Shown here: piece by piece, positions 41,692-51,657 of the stretch
How the letters are laid out: every line of letters starts with the position of its first letter
How positions within the stretch are numbered: the first letter of the stretch is position 1
NCBI GenBank assembly: GCA_900553785.1
Contig: USES01000001.1
Span: 1-64,000 of the forward strand
Reading direction: 5' to 3'
DNA: 64,000 bases
DNA from: an uncultured Clostridium sp.
GTDB lineage: Bacteria; Bacillota; Clostridia; TANB77; CAG-465
Position numbers and translations under genes: made by a program
Notes under the pieces: model-generated
What the model was told of the DNA's origin: nothing
Database searches by the model: none
What the model saw: the letters and a program-made list of their open reading frames with translations, nothing else

Positions 41692-42657
41692 ATGGAGAAA
41701 AAAGTTAGCGTAATAATTCCGGTGTTTAATGCACAAGAGAATATAAAAAGGTGTTTGGATTCAGTTGTTAATCAAACTTTAAAAGATGTTGAAGTAATAG
41801 TTGTTGATTCAAATTCAGTAGATGAAACTGAATACATTATAAAAGAGTATGTTAAAGACTATTCAGATAAAATTAAGTATTTTAAAATAGAAAACCAAGG
41901 CAAAGCACACGCAAGAAATGTTGGTGTAACTAAGGTAACAGCACCATTTTTTATGTTTGTTGATGTAGAAGATTACCTTGAACCAGAGGCATGTGAGGAA
42001 TTATATAAAGAAGCTCTAAGGTCTAATTATGATATAGTTACATGTGATGGATATTACTATCATTTAGCAACGGATTATAAGGAAGAGGTAAAATTTTGTG
42101 ATGAGTTTTCTGATTCGTGTGAAAAAAACTATTTAGTTTCTAATTTCAAACCTTGGGCGAAGTTATTTAATACATATTTTTGGAAATCTAACAATATTAA
42201 GTTTAATGAGAGTATAGAATATGAAGATTTGGCTATAATTCCTGCATTAGTTGCATATGCCAAAAAAATATATCATTTAAAGAGACCATTATATAATGTT
42301 TTTCAAAATAAAATTATTTCGTCAGATATGGAATTATATGTTAAAAGTATAAAAGATATTTTTAAGGCGTTAGTAATCTTAGAGTCTGAAATTGCTAATA
42401 GAAAGAAATTTGAGGAATACAAAGAAGAAATTGAGTATTTATATATAAAACATTTGTTATTTGAAGCAACAACAATGTTTTTGAAATGTGAAAATACAAA
42501 AGAAGATATAAATAAAATAGTAGATATTATGAGAAAGAAATTTCCTGGATTTAAATGGAATACATATTATGTGCAAAGGGAGTTTAAGTTTAGATTTGCA
42601 TGTAGGTTAATATATAAAAGGAAATATAAGTTAGTAAAAAAATTATTGAAAATATAA
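41692..42657 (+). CDS. family 2 glycosyltransferase
   Basis: 321 residues. The GT-A core is SVIIPVFNAQENIKRCLDSV, then VVDSNSVDET and FMFVDVEDYLEP at the metal-binding site, where most relatives have D-x-D-D (DSDD) and this one has DVED. A C-terminal region without membrane helices ends with a basic tail (IYKRKYKLVKKLLK). It adds sugar to a wall or capsule acceptor; the donor is unknown. It is isolated from the capsule cluster and heads an operon with an M50 protease and tsaD. Confidence 0.88.
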   Translation: MEKKVSVIIPVFNAQENIKRCLDSVVNQTLKDVEVIVVDSNSVDETEYIIKEYVKDYSDKIKYFKIENQGKAHARNVGVTKVTAPFFMFVDVEDYLEPEACEELYKEALRSNYDIVTCDGYYYHLATDYKEEVKFCDEFSDSCEKNYLVSNFKPWAKLFNTYFWKSNNIKFNESIEYEDLAIIPALVAYAKKIYHLKRPLYNVFQNKIISSDMELYVKSIKDIFKALVILESEIANRKKFEEYKEEIEYLYIKHLLFEATTMFLKCENTKEDINKIVDIMRKKFPGFKWNTYYVQREFKFRFACRLIYKRKYKLVKKLLKI

Positions 42658-42673
42658 TAAAGGAGAGATTGAA

Positions 42674-43324
42674 TTGACAGGAACATTTAGTGAATGGTTA
42701 CAAGAAACGCTGTATTACTTACCGGCTTTGCTTATCGCTTTGTCTGTTCATGAAGCAGCACATGCCTATACTGCTTATAAATTGGGTGATAAAAGTCAAA
42801 AAGCACTAGGAAGATTATCATTATCTCCATTGGCTCATATTGATCCGATTGGTTTTATATTTATGCTAGTGTTTAAATTTGGTTGGGGCAAACCTGTGGT
42901 TATGGATGATAGAAATTTTAAAAATAGAAGAAAAGGCATTATGTTGGTCGCTCTTGCAGGACCATTATCTAATATTATATTAGCATTTGTATTTACAATT
43001 ATATTAAAATTGTTAGATGTTTTTGGTGTATTGGCAATTATGATAAACTCTAATATAGGTAATATTTTATACATAATGCTTTTGTATATGATAGGATTTA
43101 ATGTAATGTTTGGTGTTTTTAACCTAATACCACTTCCGCCTTTTGATGGAGCAAAAGTGTTAACTTACTTTTTACCTGAAAAGGCTAAGAGAGGAATGGA
43201 TTGGCTAGAACAGTATTCTATTTGGATAATAGCAATTTTAATGCTAACAGATGTATATCAACTTATAATTTCACCAGCATATAATTTTATATATTGGTTG
43301 ATTTCACTTATATTAGCGCTGTAA
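42674..43324 (+). CDS. site-2-type M50 zinc metalloprotease
   Basis: 216 residues from a TTG start, supported by AGGAGAG 7 bases upstream. An integral membrane protein with the zinc motif SVHEAAHAYTAY (HExxH) in helix 1, and the third ligand in NLIPLPPFDGAKVL (the NPxPxxDG-like motif). It belongs to the short M50 family without a PDZ domain, which cuts substrates inside the membrane. It is 17 bp after the GT2 gene and 17 bp before tsaD. Confidence 0.92.
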   Translation: MTGTFSEWLQETLYYLPALLIALSVHEAAHAYTAYKLGDKSQKALGRLSLSPLAHIDPIGFIFMLVFKFGWGKPVVMDDRNFKNRRKGIMLVALAGPLSNIILAFVFTIILKLLDVFGVLAIMINSNIGNILYIMLLYMIGFNVMFGVFNLIPLPPFDGAKVLTYFLPEKAKRGMDWLEQYSIWIIAILMLTDVYQLIISPAYNFIYWLISLILAL

Positions 43325-43340
43325 GAAAGAAGGAAAAATT

Positions 43341-44348
43341 ATGAAAATACTAGGAATAGAATCGAGTTGTGATGAAACAGCTATTTCTATAATAGAATTT
43401 GATGAAAATAGAAAGGCACATGTATTAGCAGATGTTGTAGCATCTCAAATAGATATACACAAAGAATTTGGTGGTGTTGTGCCAGAGATTGCATCTCGTC
43501 AACATATAAAAAATATAGGAACAGTACTGGATAAAGCACTAATGGAATCAAATACTAAACTTGATGAATTGTGCGCAATAGCTGTTACTATAGGGCCTGG
43601 GCTTATAGGTGCTTTGCTTGTTGGAGTATCTTTTGCTAAATCACTTGCTTATGCTTTAAACATACCTGTTGTACCTGTGCATCATATTGCAGGACATATA
43701 GCGGCAAATTACATAACAAATCCTACATTAAAGCCTCCATTTATATCACTTGTGGTATCAGGAGGACACTCTCACATAATACTTGTTGAAAATTATACTA
43801 AGTTTAAAATATTAGCTAAAACTCGTGATGACGCAGTTGGTGAAGCATTTGATAAGGTGGCACGTGTTTTGGGTTTAGGTTATCCAGGCGGACCTAAGGT
43901 TAGTGTTCAAGCTAAGGAAGGACAAGCTACATATAAACTTCCTACAACTAAGTTTGATGATAGTCTAGATTTTAGCTTTAGCGGTGTAAAAACTGCAGTT
44001 ATGAATATAGCTAATAAAGAAAAAGAAAACTTGAATGTACCAAACATGTGCCGCAGTTTTGAAGAGAACGTGGCAAATGTTTTAGTAGAACACGTGATTA
44101 TTTGTGCAAAGGAGCATAATATTAAAAAAGTTGTTTTAGCTGGGGGCGTATCTGCAAATACGAGAATTAGAGAAACTCTGATGAAAGAGGGAGAAAAAAA
44201 TAATATTAAAGTTTATATGCCTGAATTAAAATATACTACAGATAATGGGGCAATGATTGCTATGGCTGGAGTACTTAACTTTATTGATGGAAAGATTACT
44301 AACGACTTGACTTTAAATGCTAAAGCGAATCTTAATATAGAAGATTAA
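43341..44348 (+). CDS. tsaD: tRNA threonylcarbamoyladenosine transferase TsaD
   Basis: 335 residues, full length. It transfers the threonylcarbamoyl group onto A37 of ANN-decoding tRNAs, with TsaB and TsaE. Motifs: GIESSCDETA at the N terminus, the metal site VVPVHHIAGHIAAN, VSGGHSHII, and DFSFSGVKTAV, then LAGGVSANTRIR. The ATG follows AAAGAAGGAAAAA. The partner genes are not next to it. Confidence 0.97.
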   Translation: MKILGIESSCDETAISIIEFDENRKAHVLADVVASQIDIHKEFGGVVPEIASRQHIKNIGTVLDKALMESNTKLDELCAIAVTIGPGLIGALLVGVSFAKSLAYALNIPVVPVHHIAGHIAANYITNPTLKPPFISLVVSGGHSHIILVENYTKFKILAKTRDDAVGEAFDKVARVLGLGYPGGPKVSVQAKEGQATYKLPTTKFDDSLDFSFSGVKTAVMNIANKEKENLNVPNMCRSFEENVANVLVEHVIICAKEHNIKKVVLAGGVSANTRIRETLMKEGEKNNIKVYMPELKYTTDNGAMIAMAGVLNFIDGKITNDLTLNAKANLNIED

Positions 44349-44362
44349 AGGAGGAATGCAAA

Positions 44363-45049
44363 GTGTCAGTATATGCAATATCTGATTTACACCTAGCTAT
44401 TTCAAATCCAGATAAATCCATGGAATTATTTGGAGATGAATGGAAGGATTACCAAAATAGAATAAAAACAAATTGGGAAAAAACAGTAAAAAGCAATGAT
44501 ACAGTAATTGTTGCTGGGGATATTTCGTGGGCTTTAAATTTAGATGAAGCATATGATGACTTTGCATATTTAAATAGTTTATCTGGTACTAAAATAATAT
44601 TAAAAGGAAATCATGATTTATATTTTTCAACTGTAGCTAAAATGAACAATTTTTTTGAAAAGAACAATTTTGACACTATTAAAATACTACATAATAATAG
44701 CTTTTTGGTAGAAAATATAAATATATGTGGAACAAGGCTTTGGGCTAGTACGGAAGATGAAAAGGTAGATGACAAAAAGGTTTTTAAACGTGAGCTACTT
44801 AGGCTAAAATTGTCCTTAGATAGTATAGATAAAGCTAACAAAGATAAAGATATAATAGTAGCAGTACATTTTCCACCATTTAGAGATGAAGTTAAAAAAA
44901 TATTAGAGGAGTATAAGGTAAAAACTGTTGTATATGGTCATCTTCATGGTCAGGGACATTATATGATAAAAGAAGGAAATATAAATAATATTGAGTATAA
45001 AATGGTAAGTGGTGACCATACTGGCTTTAATGTTGTAAAACTTAATTAA
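44363..45049 (+). CDS. calcineurin-like metallophosphoesterase
   Basis: 228 residues from a GTG start after AAAGGAGG. The dinuclear-metal motifs are all visible: AISDLHLA (D-x-H), VAGDISWA (GD), LKGNHDLYF (GNHD), VAVHFPPF (H) and VYGHLHGQG (GHxH). It is a soluble phosphoesterase of the YkuE/ppp-like group common in Clostridia. Its substrate is not known. It lies 14 bp behind tsaD in the same operon. Confidence 0.92.
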   Translation: MSVYAISDLHLAISNPDKSMELFGDEWKDYQNRIKTNWEKTVKSNDTVIVAGDISWALNLDEAYDDFAYLNSLSGTKIILKGNHDLYFSTVAKMNNFFEKNNFDTIKILHNNSFLVENINICGTRLWASTEDEKVDDKKVFKRELLRLKLSLDSIDKANKDKDIIVAVHFPPFRDEVKKILEEYKVKTVVYGHLHGQGHYMIKEGNINNIEYKMVSGDHTGFNVVKLN

Positions 45050-45096
45050 AAATATATAAATAAACTAATAAAATAGTTAATTTTTTATTAAAAAAG

Positions 45097-45125
45097 TTGT
45101 ATTTTAATAAAAGTTATGTTAAAAT
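45097..45125 (+). promoter_or_regulatory. promoter of rpmE
   Basis: TTGTAT (45097-45102), 17-nt spacer, TAAAAT (45120-45125). Confidence 0.75.
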
Positions 45126-45167
45126 ATTAAGGTAATATGTGAAATGAATTTACGAGGAGGAAATACG

Positions 45168-45377
45168 ATGAAAGAGAATATACACCCAGCATACGAAACA
45201 ACTACAATTACATGTGCTTGTGGTAACGTTATAGAAGTTGGTTCAACCAAAAAAGCAATGAAAACAGATACTTGTAGTGCTTGTCATCCGTTCTTTACAG
45301 GTTTAAAACAATCTATTGCTTCTAAAGGTAGAGCTGCTAAATTTGCTGAAAAATATGGAACAAAATTAAACAAATAA
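45168..45377 (+). CDS. rpmE: 50S ribosomal protein L31
   Basis: 69 residues from the ATG after GAGGAGG, starting MKENIHPAYETTTITCACGN. Cys residues in TCACG and TCSACHPFF bind zinc, so this is the zinc-containing form, not the zinc-starvation paralogue. It sits in the large subunit and bridges to 30S. A terminator begins one base after its stop codon. Confidence 0.97.
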   Translation: MKENIHPAYETTTITCACGNVIEVGSTKKAMKTDTCSACHPFFTGLKQSIASKGRAAKFAEKYGTKLNK

Positions 45378-45403
45378 AGTACTACTTTTGTAGTGCTTTT
45401 TTT
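45378..45403 (+). terminator. terminator after rpmE
   Basis: AGTACTAC (45378-45385) pairs with GTAGTGCT (45390-45397) with one G-U, followed by a run of T. Confidence 0.87.
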
Positions 45404-45422
45404 GTATATATTGGAGGTTATT

Positions 45423-46232
45423 ATGAAAAATAAAGATGTAGCAATAATGTATGATTTTGATGGGACTTTGGCTCATGGAAATATCCAGGAGTATAATTTT
45501 ATTCCAAAGCTTAAAATGACGTCTGATGAGTTCTTTCGAGAAGTAAATGAACTAAAAGTTAACAATAATATGGAGGGAATACTTGCATACATGTATCTTA
45601 TGCTTAAAAAAGCAGAAGAAAAAAATGTGTCTGTAACTAGAAGCTCTTTTGTGAAATATGGAGAAAACATAAAACTTTTTCCGGGAGTTGATGATTGGTT
45701 TGATAGAATAAATTCTTATGCTGAATCTCTAGGACTTAAACTTCATCACTTTGTTATATCTTCTGGAATAAAAGAAATGATTGAAGGAACTAGTATAAGT
45801 AACAAATTTGATAGGATTTATGCAAGTAGTTTTTTATATAACGTGGATAATATTGCTAAATGGCCAGCTGTTGCAATCAACTATACAAATAAAACGCAAT
45901 TCCTCTTTAGAATAAACAAAGGCGTATACGAAGTATATGATGACAAGATAAATGAGCATATGTCACGCGAGGAGAAAAGTATAGACTTTCCAAATATGAT
46001 ATATATAGGAGATGGATTTACAGATGTACCATGTATGAGACTAGTAAAAGATTACTTAGGCACATCTATTGCAGTATATGAGAAAAATGATGGAAAGAGT
46101 GTGGCAGATAAACTTTTAAAACACAATAGGGTTAATTTTATTGCCAAAACAGATTACACAGAGGGCAGTGATATAGACATATATATTAAAGAAAAACTTG
46201 ACGAGATAGCTTTAAGGAGCAACCAATGTTAA
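45423..46232 (+). CDS. HAD-superfamily hydrolase (phosphoserine-phosphatase-like)
   Basis: 269 residues from the ATG after TGGAGG. HAD motif I MYDFDGTLA is complete (both Asps), motif II is HFVISSGIKEMI, the Lys region lies near FDRIYASS, and motif IV is YIGDGFTDVPCM. A helical cap fills residues ~30-90. The family hydrolyses small phosphorylated metabolites; the substrate is not visible. It overlaps prmC by 7 bp, so the two are coupled. Confidence 0.88.
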   Translation: MKNKDVAIMYDFDGTLAHGNIQEYNFIPKLKMTSDEFFREVNELKVNNNMEGILAYMYLMLKKAEEKNVSVTRSSFVKYGENIKLFPGVDDWFDRINSYAESLGLKLHHFVISSGIKEMIEGTSISNKFDRIYASSFLYNVDNIAKWPAVAINYTNKTQFLFRINKGVYEVYDDKINEHMSREEKSIDFPNMIYIGDGFTDVPCMRLVKDYLGTSIAVYEKNDGKSVADKLLKHNRVNFIAKTDYTEGSDIDIYIKEKLDEIALRSNQC

Positions 46233-47089
46233 GAAAAGAATTGATTGATACATTGAGCAAAAAATATGATATATCTAGTGTAGATATATTTAATTCAGAA
46301 CAGGATACAGTAGATAACATACTAGCATATATTCTGGGTAAGAAAGTACTTGATATTAAGCTTACAAGGAATATAGAGCTTTCTAAAAAAGAAACGAAGA
46401 AACTTGAAAATATGTTAGATAAACTTTGCAATAAGCACATTCCATATCAATATATAACTGAGGACGTATATATATATGGTTTGCACTTTTTTGTGAATAA
46501 ACATGTATTGATTCCAAGACAAGATACAGAATGTTTGATACATGAGGCTATTTCATATGTAAATATTAATCAGTATAAAACAATGTTAGATATGTGTACA
46601 GGTAGCGGCATTGTGGGAATATGCGTAGCTAAGCTTAGCAATGTCCAAAATGTAGATATGACAGATATATCTCGAAGTGCTTTAAAGGTTGCTAAAAAGA
46701 ACATAGATGAATTGAATGTAAGTGGCAAGTGCCACGCTTATATATCTGATGTTTTTAAAAATGTAGACTTAACTAAAAAATATGATATAATAACAGCAAA
46801 TCCACCATATGTAACTAAAGACGAATATGAAGGATTATCTTTGTATGTAAAAGAAGAACCATATATTGCGCTTGTGGCTTTAGATGACGGAATGTATTTT
46901 TATAAAAAGATTGCAAAAGAGGCAAAGAATTATTTAAATAACGATGGAATGCTTGTATTTGAAATTGGTTTTTCTCAAGCAGATAAGGTAGTGGAAATAT
47001 TAAAATCAGAAGAGTATAGCGATATTGTGGTAAAAAAGGATTTAAATTCAAATGATAGGGTGGTATCATGTCGTTTTCAGAAGAAATAA
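46226..47089 (+). CDS. prmC: release-factor glutamine methyltransferase PrmC
   Basis: 287 residues. An N-terminal helical domain is followed by HVLIPRQDTE, the AdoMet site LDMCTGSGIVGI and the catalytic NPPYV. It methylates the Gln of the GGQ loop of release factors. rpmE-prmC linkage is typical, but prfA is not next to it. The ATG follows AAGGAGC. The end overlaps the whiA start by 22 bp. Confidence 0.95.
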   Translation: MLRKELIDTLSKKYDISSVDIFNSEQDTVDNILAYILGKKVLDIKLTRNIELSKKETKKLENMLDKLCNKHIPYQYITEDVYIYGLHFFVNKHVLIPRQDTECLIHEAISYVNINQYKTMLDMCTGSGIVGICVAKLSNVQNVDMTDISRSALKVAKKNIDELNVSGKCHAYISDVFKNVDLTKKYDIITANPPYVTKDEYEGLSLYVKEEPYIALVALDDGMYFYKKIAKEAKNYLNNDGMLVFEIGFSQADKVVEILKSEEYSDIVVKKDLNSNDRVVSCRFQKK

Positions 47090-47769
47090 AAGAAGAAATA
47101 TTAAACAAAGAGAAAATGAAAATGTGCTGTAAAAAAGCTATGCGATATGGTGAGCTTTTTACAGAGACATCTGAAATTACAGCAAAAGATATTAAAGACA
47201 TTATATGTGATAGATTGTGCTGCAGAAAATCTTTTTTAAAAGGAGTTTTCTTGGGAAGTGGCTACATTGTTTCCCCTGAAAATGAGTATCACTTTGAAGT
47301 ATCTTTAGAAACAAAGTCACAATCTAATTTTGTGATGTCGCTTTTTTCAGATTTTGATGTATCTGCAAAATGTATAAAAAGAAATAAATATGTTGTATAT
47401 GTAAAAGATAGTGAAGGTATAAGCAATGTTTTAAGAATATTTGGCGCTACAACTTCGCTTATGAAGTTTGAAAATATACGTATAGAGAAAAGTATAAAAA
47501 ATGATATAAACAGAGGAATAAATTGTGAAACCGCAAATTTAAACAAAATAGTATCGTCTGCATACAGACAGATTCAGGCCATACAAAAATTAGAAGAAAA
47601 CGGTACATATAATTCATTGAAAGATAAACAAAAGGAATTGTGTAAGCTAAGAAAAAAATTCCCAGATAAAAGTTTAGAGGAATTAGCCTCTTTATGCAGT
47701 TACAGTATATCTAAATCAGGCGTGTATCACAGTTTGAATAAAATTGTAAAATTGGCAGGTATGATATGA
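47068..47769 (+). CDS. whiA: WhiA-family regulator, shortened
   Basis: 233 residues, against about 310-320 in typical WhiA. It starts like the family (MSFSEEIKEEILN, CCKKA), but most of the first half of the LAGLIDADG-like domain is missing: KAMRYGELF is followed after a short link by CCRKSFLKGVFLGSG, which in full-length homologues lies near residue 125. The second half and the DNA-binding helix-turn-helix are intact (INCETANLNKIVSSAYRQI, SLEELASLCSYSISKSGVYH). WhiA influences division and chromosome segregation. It sits in a coupled row with prmC and hemW and overlaps both. Confidence 0.87.
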   Translation: MSFSEEIKEEILNKEKMKMCCKKAMRYGELFTETSEITAKDIKDIICDRLCCRKSFLKGVFLGSGYIVSPENEYHFEVSLETKSQSNFVMSLFSDFDVSAKCIKRNKYVVYVKDSEGISNVLRIFGATTSLMKFENIRIEKSIKNDINRGINCETANLNKIVSSAYRQIQAIQKLEENGTYNSLKDKQKELCKLRKKFPDKSLEELASLCSYSISKSGVYHSLNKIVKLAGMI

Positions 47770-48902
47770 AACTTGGTATATATATACATATACCATTTTG
47801 CAAGTCACGATGTTTTTATTGTGACTTTTGTAGTATGGTATCAGATGATAATAGCATAATAAAGGAATACTTTAATACACTAGCTCAAGAAATTATGCAA
47901 AATGCAGAATTGTTAGCAGAAAATGAAGTAGATACTATATATATAGGAGGTGGAACGCCAAGTATAGTTCCAGCTCAATATATATGCGATATTTTGAATC
48001 TAATTTCATCTTGTACACATATATCCGATGATCCTGAGATTACAGTAGAGGTAAATCCAGAAAGTGTTACATCTGAAAAATTAGAAATGTATAGAAAAAG
48101 TGGTATAAATAGGATAAGTATGGGACTGCAAAGTGCCAATGACAATGTATTAAAGGCTATAGGAAGAGTAACTACAAAACAAATGTTTTTGAATGCGTAT
48201 AATAAAATAAAAAATGCAGGGTTTACTAATATATCTACGGACATAATATGTGGTTTGCCTCAAGATACTATAGAAAGTTTTAAAGATACACTTGATTTTG
48301 TTTTGAAGCTGGACAGTATAAAACATATATCTGTATATAGCTTAGAATTGCATGAAAAAAGTAAACTAGATTTCCTTGTAAAAAATGGTTTCGTTACACT
48401 TCCAGATGAAGATACTGAAAGAAAAATGTTTTATATAGTAAAGGATATGCTAAAAAATAACGGTTTTGAAATGTACGAAATTTCTAATTTTGCAAAGTCT
48501 GGATTTAAGTCACATCATAATTTAAAGTACTGGTCTGGCTTACCTTATTTAGGTTTTGGAGCATCTGCGTCAAGCTTTATAAATTCTACTAGATATTCCA
48601 ATACTAGTGATATAAAAGAGTATATTGCTTGCAAAAATGAAGCTTGCTTTAAAAAGTGCGACATAGAAGAATTGGATTTGCTAGATTTAGAAAAAGAATT
48701 TGTAATATTGGGTTTAAGAAAAACAGAGGGTATAAATATAAACGAATTTAAAAGTAAATTTAAAGTAGATATATACTCTATATTTGGCCAGGAAATAAAC
48801 AAGTTTTTAAATAATGGCCTATTAGAAAAAAACGGTGAAAACATTAGGCTTACAGATAGAGGACAAGATTTAGCCAATACAGTTTGGCAGGAATTTATAT
48901 AA
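47766..48902 (+). CDS. hemW: radical-SAM coproporphyrinogen/heme chaperone HemW
   Basis: 378 residues. The [4Fe-4S] motif CKSRCFYC at residues 12-19, inside HIPFCKSRCFYCDF, gives the HemW pattern. GGGTPS and EVNPES follow for AdoMet binding, then RISMGLQSAND. HemW transfers heme to membrane enzymes rather than acting as HemN. The start ATG overlaps the whiA stop (ATGA). Confidence 0.93.
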   Translation: MKLGIYIHIPFCKSRCFYCDFCSMVSDDNSIIKEYFNTLAQEIMQNAELLAENEVDTIYIGGGTPSIVPAQYICDILNLISSCTHISDDPEITVEVNPESVTSEKLEMYRKSGINRISMGLQSANDNVLKAIGRVTTKQMFLNAYNKIKNAGFTNISTDIICGLPQDTIESFKDTLDFVLKLDSIKHISVYSLELHEKSKLDFLVKNGFVTLPDEDTERKMFYIVKDMLKNNGFEMYEISNFAKSGFKSHHNLKYWSGLPYLGFGASASSFINSTRYSNTSDIKEYIACKNEACFKKCDIEELDLLDLEKEFVILGLRKTEGININEFKSKFKVDIYSIFGQEINKFLNNGLLEKNGENIRLTDRGQDLANTVWQEFI

Positions 48903-48919
48903 ATTTTAAAGAGGTAATT

Positions 48920-51646
48920 ATGGAAAATAAAGAAGAAATAAAAGAAAATAGCTTTCTTATAATTGATGGAAACAGCATAATGAATAGGGCATTTTATGGA
49001 ATAAAGTTACTTGCTACAAAAGATGGACTATATACAAATGCAATATATGGTTTTTTGAACATATATTTTATGATGCAAGAGAAACTTAGTCCTAAGTATG
49101 TTGCTGTTGCATTTGATGTGAGTGCACCAACATTTAGACATGAAATGTATAGTGAATATAAAGCTGGACGTCATGCAATGCCGGTGGAATTAAAGTCACA
49201 AATGCCACTTATAAAAGAAGTGCTTGATGCGCTTAATATTCCTATACTAGAAAAAGAAGGCTTTGAAGCAGATGATATTTTAGGTACAATTGCTGCTAGA
49301 AACACTGAAAATGGCATACCTACATATATACTTACTGGAGATAGAGATTCATTTCAGCTTATTTCAGACACAGCCACTGTAGTTTTACCAACAACTAAAC
49401 TGGGAAAAACGGAGTATACGTATTATACACCAGAACTGTTATATGAAAAGTATTCTGTAAAACCAAATCAAGTCCCGGATGTAAAAGCTCTTATGGGAGA
49501 TAGTTCGGATAATATTCCTGGAGTTCCTGGAATAGGTGAGAAAACAGCCTATCCTTTAATAAACAAATATGGAAGTATCGAGAAAATTTATGAAAATGTA
49601 AGAGGTTTAGATATAAGCCCATCTGTTATGGGAAAACTAGAAAAGTTCGAAGATAGTGCAAGGCAAAGTAAGATATTAGCTACAATAAATACGAATGTAG
49701 AATTAGATATTGATTATGAAAAGCTTAAACTTACTGAACCTAATATGCCAGAGTTAATTAAACTATTTACTCGTTTTGAGTTTAAGAAGTTCATAGAAAA
49801 GTTTACAAAAGATTTAGATGGTGAGCTTGACATAGCCACAAACAATGAAAAAGAGTTTTATAAAGAGTTCTCGCTTACAAAATATGTGGATATTAATAGT
49901 AATGAAAATTTAGATAATTTAAAGAATATCAATGAAAAGTTTTCAATTGCAATAATAGATAATGTATCTTCTAAACTTAATAATGCTTTGTACGTATATT
50001 CTGGTAAAACAATTTATATTATACATGAAAGACTTTTTAAAGAAGCTTTGGGAGTTATATGTAGTTTGAATGTGGAAAAAGTAGCATATAACTTAAAGAA
50101 AATTGAAAGAATTGCGTTTGATTTAGGAATATTTGATTTTAATGGTTTTAACTCAGATATAATGATTGAATATTATTTACTTCATGCAAGTGAAAATAAT
50201 TATACAATAGAAAATATAGCGTATAATGTAATAGATGTTCCATCACCTAAAATTAACGTAGTAAAAACAAATGTTCAAACTACACTTTTTGATATGTTGG
50301 ATTCTAACCCAGAAAGAAATATATATAACAGTAACTTATCTGACGATGAAAAAAAGTATATATATTATGTTATGTCTAGCATATTAAAAGTAAATGATAT
50401 ACTTTGTAAAGAATTACAAAAAAATGAGCTAGATAAGCTATATAATGAAATTGAAATACCTTTAGTAGAAGTTTTGGCTGCAACAGAACATAATGGAATG
50501 TATGTGGATAAAGAACGTTTAATTGAATTTGGCAATACCATTACGAGTAGAATAAATGAAATTACTAAAAGAATTCATGAATTATCTGGAGAAGACTTTA
50601 ATATAAACTCACCTCAACAATTAGCACACGTATTGTTTGAAGTATTAAATATACCTTATCCTAAAAAGACAAAATCTAGTTATTCTACAGATAAAGAAAC
50701 TTTAGAAAGTATAGTAGGGGATTATGAGATAATAGATTTAGTACTAGAATACAGAACGTACGCAAAGTTGAAAAGTACGTACGTTGATGGCCTTCTTGAT
50801 GTTATAGGATCAGATGGAAGAATACATACAACGTTTACACAAACTGTTACCGTAACAGGAAGACTTAGTAGTATAGAGCCTAATCTTCAGAACATACCAG
50901 TAAAAACTGAGATTGGCGGAAAAATACGAGATTGCTTTACAAGTCAGAATGATAACTTAATTATAGATGCGGATTATAGTCAAATAGAACTTAGAGTTTT
51001 AGCACATATGTCTGAGGATAGAGAACTTATAAAGGGGTTTGTAGATGATATAGATATACATAGTATTACTGCATCTCAAGTTTTTGGAGTTCCTCTATCT
51101 AAAGTTACAAAAGAGCTGAGAAGCAAAGCTAAAGCAGTAAACTTTGGTATAGTTTATGGAATAAGTGAATATGGTTTAGCCAAGAATATCAATTCTACGA
51201 GACCTGATGCGGCAAGATATATGAGAAACTACTTAACTCATTACAGTGGAGTAGATTCATATATGAAACGCGTTATAGAAGAGGCAAAAGAAAATGGTGT
51301 AGTAAAAACTATATTTGGCAGAATGAGAAACGTACCGGAATTGAAATCTGCAAATTATTTAACAAGAAACTTTGGCGAACGTATTGCTATGAATATGCCA
51401 ATACAAGGAACTGCAGCAGATATAATGAAACTTGCTATGATAAAAGTATATAAAACCATAAAAGAAAGACACCTTACATCTAAACTTATAATGCAAGTAC
51501 ATGATGAGTTGCTTATAGAAGCTCCTCCTTGTGAAGTAGAAGAGGTAAAACAAATATTAAAAGATAGTATGGAAAATGCAACTTTATTAAAAGTACCACT
51601 TAAGGTAGATGTTAATGTTGGGAAAACTTGGCTAGAAGCTAAATAA
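48920..51646 (+). CDS. polA: DNA polymerase I
   Basis: 908 residues from ATG 48920 after AGAGGT; an upstream in-frame start inside hemW is less likely. Order: 5' nuclease domain (LIIDGNSIMNRAFYG, then ILTGDRDSFQLIS and MGDSSDNIPGVPGIGEKTA), a 3'-5' exonuclease-like domain at about 315-500 in which the catalytic Asp/Glu motifs are not visible, and the polymerase domain with DADYSQIELRVLAHMS, KAVNFGIVYG and VHDELLIEAP. It fills gaps in lagging-strand synthesis and repair. The loss of proofreading is common in Firmicute Pol I. Confidence 0.97.
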   Translation: MENKEEIKENSFLIIDGNSIMNRAFYGIKLLATKDGLYTNAIYGFLNIYFMMQEKLSPKYVAVAFDVSAPTFRHEMYSEYKAGRHAMPVELKSQMPLIKEVLDALNIPILEKEGFEADDILGTIAARNTENGIPTYILTGDRDSFQLISDTATVVLPTTKLGKTEYTYYTPELLYEKYSVKPNQVPDVKALMGDSSDNIPGVPGIGEKTAYPLINKYGSIEKIYENVRGLDISPSVMGKLEKFEDSARQSKILATINTNVELDIDYEKLKLTEPNMPELIKLFTRFEFKKFIEKFTKDLDGELDIATNNEKEFYKEFSLTKYVDINSNENLDNLKNINEKFSIAIIDNVSSKLNNALYVYSGKTIYIIHERLFKEALGVICSLNVEKVAYNLKKIERIAFDLGIFDFNGFNSDIMIEYYLLHASENNYTIENIAYNVIDVPSPKINVVKTNVQTTLFDMLDSNPERNIYNSNLSDDEKKYIYYVMSSILKVNDILCKELQKNELDKLYNEIEIPLVEVLAATEHNGMYVDKERLIEFGNTITSRINEITKRIHELSGEDFNINSPQQLAHVLFEVLNIPYPKKTKSSYSTDKETLESIVGDYEIIDLVLEYRTYAKLKSTYVDGLLDVIGSDGRIHTTFTQTVTVTGRLSSIEPNLQNIPVKTEIGGKIRDCFTSQNDNLIIDADYSQIELRVLAHMSEDRELIKGFVDDIDIHSITASQVFGVPLSKVTKELRSKAKAVNFGIVYGISEYGLAKNINSTRPDAARYMRNYLTHYSGVDSYMKRVIEEAKENGVVKTIFGRMRNVPELKSANYLTRNFGERIAMNMPIQGTAADIMKLAMIKVYKTIKERHLTSKLIMQVHDELLIEAPPCEVEEVKQILKDSMENATLLKVPLKVDVNVGKTWLEAK

Positions 51647-51657
51647 AAGGAGAGTAT

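Noticed and set aside
48920..51646. Loss of the proofreading motifs in DNA polymerase I as an unusual finding
   Set aside because: A non-functional 3'-5' exonuclease domain is common in Firmicute Pol I.
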